From CAYNHF01 sp964397045 (GTDB taxonomy: Bacteria > Actinomycetota > Acidimicrobiia > Spongiisociales > UBA5794): a stretch of DNA of 24,127 bases. The translations under genes were made by a program, and so were the position numbers. Each line of letters begins with the position of its first letter. Position 1 is the stretch's first letter. Where the stretch lies: assembly GCA_964397045.1 (NCBI GenBank), contig CAYNHF010000055.1:1-24127 (forward strand). Reading direction: 5' to 3'. The notes beneath the pieces were generated by a model. The model saw only the letters and a program-made list of their open reading frames with translations. It had not been told where the DNA came from and did not search any database. Of the stretch, positions 19,758 to 24,127 are shown piece by piece.

Positions 19758-20404
19758 CACGCTTGCTCGTTGTTGACGACGTTCCCTTGTTTCGTGCCGG
19801 TCTCAAATCGGCACTGAACGATGCCGGCTTCTCCGTAGTGGGAGAGGCAGACTCGGCCGAAAGTGCCGTCGCAGAGTCCGAGGCACTCCAGCCGGACATG
19901 GTGCTGCTAGACGTGCTCATGCCGGGTCTTTCCGGCCTCGAGGTTGTCGAGAAGATCACTGCGGTAGCCCCAGAAACCAACGTGGTGCTGCTGACCGGAT
20001 CTGAGTCTGAAGAGGACCTGTTGACTGCCCTCAAAGCGGGTGCCCGCGGGTATCTCGTCAAGGACACCCCCTTCCTCGACCTCGTGTCTTCCATCAAGTC
20101 GGTTGCAGCCGGCGGTGCCGCACTCTCACCCTTGATGGCAGGGAAACTGTTCGACGTATGTCGCCAGCTGCTTCGACATCAGGAGCTCCTGCAAGCGCGT
20201 AAACCGACGCTCACGGGCCGGGAGCTCGAAGTGCTGCAGTTCGTGGCGAGAGGACACACCAGCCGCGAGATCGGTGACGTCCTGTTCATCAGCGAGAACA
20301 CGGTCAAGAATCACATCCGAAACATCCTCGACAAGCTTGGGCTGCATTCCCGCAACGAAGCGGTGCTCTATGCGGTCCGCGAGAACCTGATCTCCATCGA
20401 CTGA
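19754..20404 (+). CDS. NarL/FixJ-type response regulator (orphan)
   Basis: A 216-residue protein. The receiver domain (1-115) is complete: D8/D9 acid pair, D53 as phosphate acceptor in LLDVLMPG, T81 and K103. The LuxR-type helix-turn-helix is at about 152-212 (LTGRELEVLQFVARGHTSRE, then NTVKNHIRNILDKL). It should bind DNA as a phosphorylated dimer. No histidine kinase lies in the window, so its partner is unknown. Translation is coupled to hpf by a 4-base overlap, which suggests that both respond to the same condition. The secA gene follows after 88 bases with its own probable promoter. Targets are not known. Confidence 0.93.
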   Translation: MTRLLVVDDVPLFRAGLKSALNDAGFSVVGEADSAESAVAESEALQPDMVLLDVLMPGLSGLEVVEKITAVAPETNVVLLTGSESEEDLLTALKAGARGYLVKDTPFLDLVSSIKSVAAGGAALSPLMAGKLFDVCRQLLRHQELLQARKPTLTGRELEVLQFVARGHTSREIGDVLFISENTVKNHIRNILDKLGLHSRNEAVLYAVRENLISID

Positions 20405-20477
20405 CGTCTCCCGGGAATACGCGGTCCTGGTCGGCGTTTGCGCATCCGCGAGGGTTCTGTATGCCCGAACCCCCTCC

Positions 20478-20483
20478 TAAGAT
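20478..20483 (+). promoter_or_regulatory. Possible -10 box of secA
   Basis: TAAGAT, 9 bases before the ATG at 20493, with a weak TTCTGT 17 bases further upstream. A GGAG lies 5 bases before the ATG, at 20484-20487. If the -10 box is real, the ribosome site would fall in or before the start of the transcript, so only one of the two can be fully right. Confidence 0.3.
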
Positions 20484-20492
20484 GGAGATCTC

Positions 20493-23127
<2,635 letters not shown>

Positions 23128-23138
<11 letters not shown>

Positions 23139-23166
23139 GGCACCGCCATTCTGCGGGCCCCTGCCA
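23128..23166 (+). terminator. Possible hairpin at the end of secA (no T tract)
   Basis: TGGCAGG (23128-23134) pairs with CCTGCCA (23160-23166), and an inner CCGC/GCGG stem (23143-23146 / 23153-23156) sits inside. The structure spans the secA stop codon. There is no T run after it, so it may be a weak or U-less terminator, or chance. Confidence 0.3.
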
Positions 23167-23181
23167 ACGCGACGAGGCCAC

Positions 23182-23187
23182 TACCAT
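23182..23187 (+). promoter_or_regulatory. Possible -10 box of prfB
   Basis: TACCAT, 10 bases before the ATG at 23198, in the 59-base gap after secA. No Shine-Dalgarno sequence precedes that ATG and no -35 box is clear. Confidence 0.25.
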
Positions 23188-23197
23188 CCCGGCCGCT

Positions 23198-24127
23198 ATG
23201 AACGACGTCGATCCCCGCGCCCTTCTCACCGAGATTCGGTCTCGCCTTGATGACGCGAGGAGGTTCCTTTGACGTCGAAGGCAAACAGGCTGAGGTCGCG
23301 GAGCTGAGGGTCGCCGCGTCTGCGCCCGACCTGTGGGAGGACCAAGACCGCGCGCTCGAAGTGACCCGGCGACTCTCCCGTTTTGAGGCAACGCTCGATC
23401 ATGTTGCCGCTCTGGAGCAGTCACTCGAAGACGCCGAAGTGCTCCTAGAAATGGCATCTGAAGAAGGCGACGATGCCACGAGGACGGAGGTTGTAGGCGA
23501 ACTCACGTCGCTCGAATCCCAGCTCGCAACCCTAGAACGCGAGACCCTGTTCTACGGCGAGTACGACGATCGCACCGCAATCATGTCCATCCATGCTGGA
23601 GCGGGAGGCGTCGATGCCCACGACTGGGCCGAGATGCTGTACCGGATGTATGCGCGGTACCTGGAACGCAGTCCGTTCACCGTCGAGGTGGACGAGGTAT
23701 CTCCCGGGGAGGAAGCCGGTCTCAAGTCGGTAACGATCACGATACGTGGGGATCATGCGTACGGCATGCTGGAGAGCGAGCGAGGAGTGCATCGTCTGGT
23801 CCGGATCAGCCCCTTCGACTCGGCGGCGCGTCGCCACACCTCGTTCGCCGGCGTCGACGTGGTGCCGGAGGTCGCGGTAGAAGAGGTCGAGATCGACGAG
23901 GATGACCTCCGGATAGACACCTATCGCTCGCAGGGAGCGGGTGGCCAGCACGTCAATACGTCCGATTCTGCGGTCAGGATCACTCACGTACCGACCGGCA
24001 TCGTGGTGGCTTGCCAGAACGAGCGATCGCAATTTCAGAACAAGGCACGGGCAATGCAATTGTTGGCAAGCCGCTTGGCAGAACACGCCAGGCAGCAACA
24101 ACAGAAGGAGATCGACTCGATCCGCGG
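23198..24127 (+). CDS. prfB: Peptide chain release factor 2, with programmed +1 frameshift (3' end cut)
   Basis: The first frame runs from ATG 23198 for 24 codons (MNDVDPRALLTEIRSRLDDA..., ending RRFL) and stops at TGA 23270-23272. The +1 frame is then open from GAC 23271 to the window end and encodes the rest of RF2: the coiled-coil N-terminal domain, the stop-codon recognition motif SPF (23808-23816) and the catalytic GGQ (23940-23948) in GAGGQHVN. The shift site is the classic one. An internal Shine-Dalgarno AGGAGG (23258-23263) is followed by three bases, then CTT-TGA-C. When RF2 is scarce the ribosome slips +1 on CTT and reads GAC; when RF2 is plentiful it stops. RF2 thus controls its own level. 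The C-terminus lies beyond the window. Confidence 0.95.
23258..23273 (+). promoter_or_regulatory. prfB +1 recoding site
   Basis: AGGAGG (23258-23263), spacer TTC, slippery CTT (23267-23269), TGA (23270-23272) and the following C. The spacing between the Shine-Dalgarno-like element and the slip codon is the same as in E. coli, where the element reads AGGGGG. The TGA is codon 25 here and codon 26 in E. coli. Confidence 0.95.

Overview
The window is GC-rich and densely coded. Its gene content is that of an actinobacterial chromosome: F420 biosynthesis genes (cofD/fbiA and cofE/fbiB), a DUF3499 protein, manB followed by a Trm112-like protein, sahH, and a hpf...secA...prfB run. Several traits differ from the best-known genera such as Mycobacterium and Streptomyces. 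CofE has no fused nitroreductase domain, SahH is of the short archaeal/Thermotoga type, prfB carries a programmed frameshift, and a secreted protein has a long Thr/Pro linker. I infer a deep-branching actinobacterium, possibly of the Acidimicrobiia or a neighbouring class. This placement is inference from gene content; no 16S rRNA or other decisive marker is present. There are no mobile elements, CRISPR arrays, tRNAs or rRNAs, so this is ordinary chromosomal backbone.

Layout. 1-683 (-): C-terminally cut secreted Thr-rich protein. 816-2585 (-): SLC13-type transporter with RCK_C domains. 2753-3691 (+): NAD-dependent sugar epimerase. 3701-6265 (-): tightly packed operon cofD-cofE-fpg/nei. 6292-10863 (+), divergent from cofD: large membrane GT2-like protein, DUF5719-type exported protein and membrane-anchored thioredoxin, all overlapping. 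10864-11150: about 290 bases without a credible gene but rich in hairpins. 11185-11972 (+): three small Cys-rich proteins in a row. 12021-14713 (+): large GT-C-like membrane protein overlapping a GtrA flippase-like protein. 14725-15453 (-): polyprenyl-phosphate hexosyltransferase. 15552-17077 (+): manB and Trm112-like. 17175-18422 (+): sahH. 18478-19116 (+): comF-like. 19209-20404 (+): hpf overlapping a NarL-type response regulator. 20493-23138 (+): secA. 23198 to the end (+): prfB, with an internal TGA at codon 25 and a complete +1 frameshift signal.

How it works together. The centre (6292-17077) reads as a cell-envelope glycan block. ManB supplies sugar phosphates, the DPM-like enzyme loads sugar on polyprenyl phosphate, GtrA may help flip it, and the two large membrane proteins may transfer or organise the sugars outside. 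An exported DUF5719 protein and a thioredoxin may act in the same compartment. The right part is housekeeping: methyl cycle, ribosome hibernation, protein export and translation termination. Several starts have no Shine-Dalgarno sequence but have a TANNNT box 6-9 bases before the start codon, which suggests leaderless transcripts. The most distinctive points are the prfB recoding site, a GT2 domain that seems to have lost its catalytic acidic residues, the hairpin-rich gap, the hpf/response-regulator coupling, and the row of three zinc-type mini-proteins.
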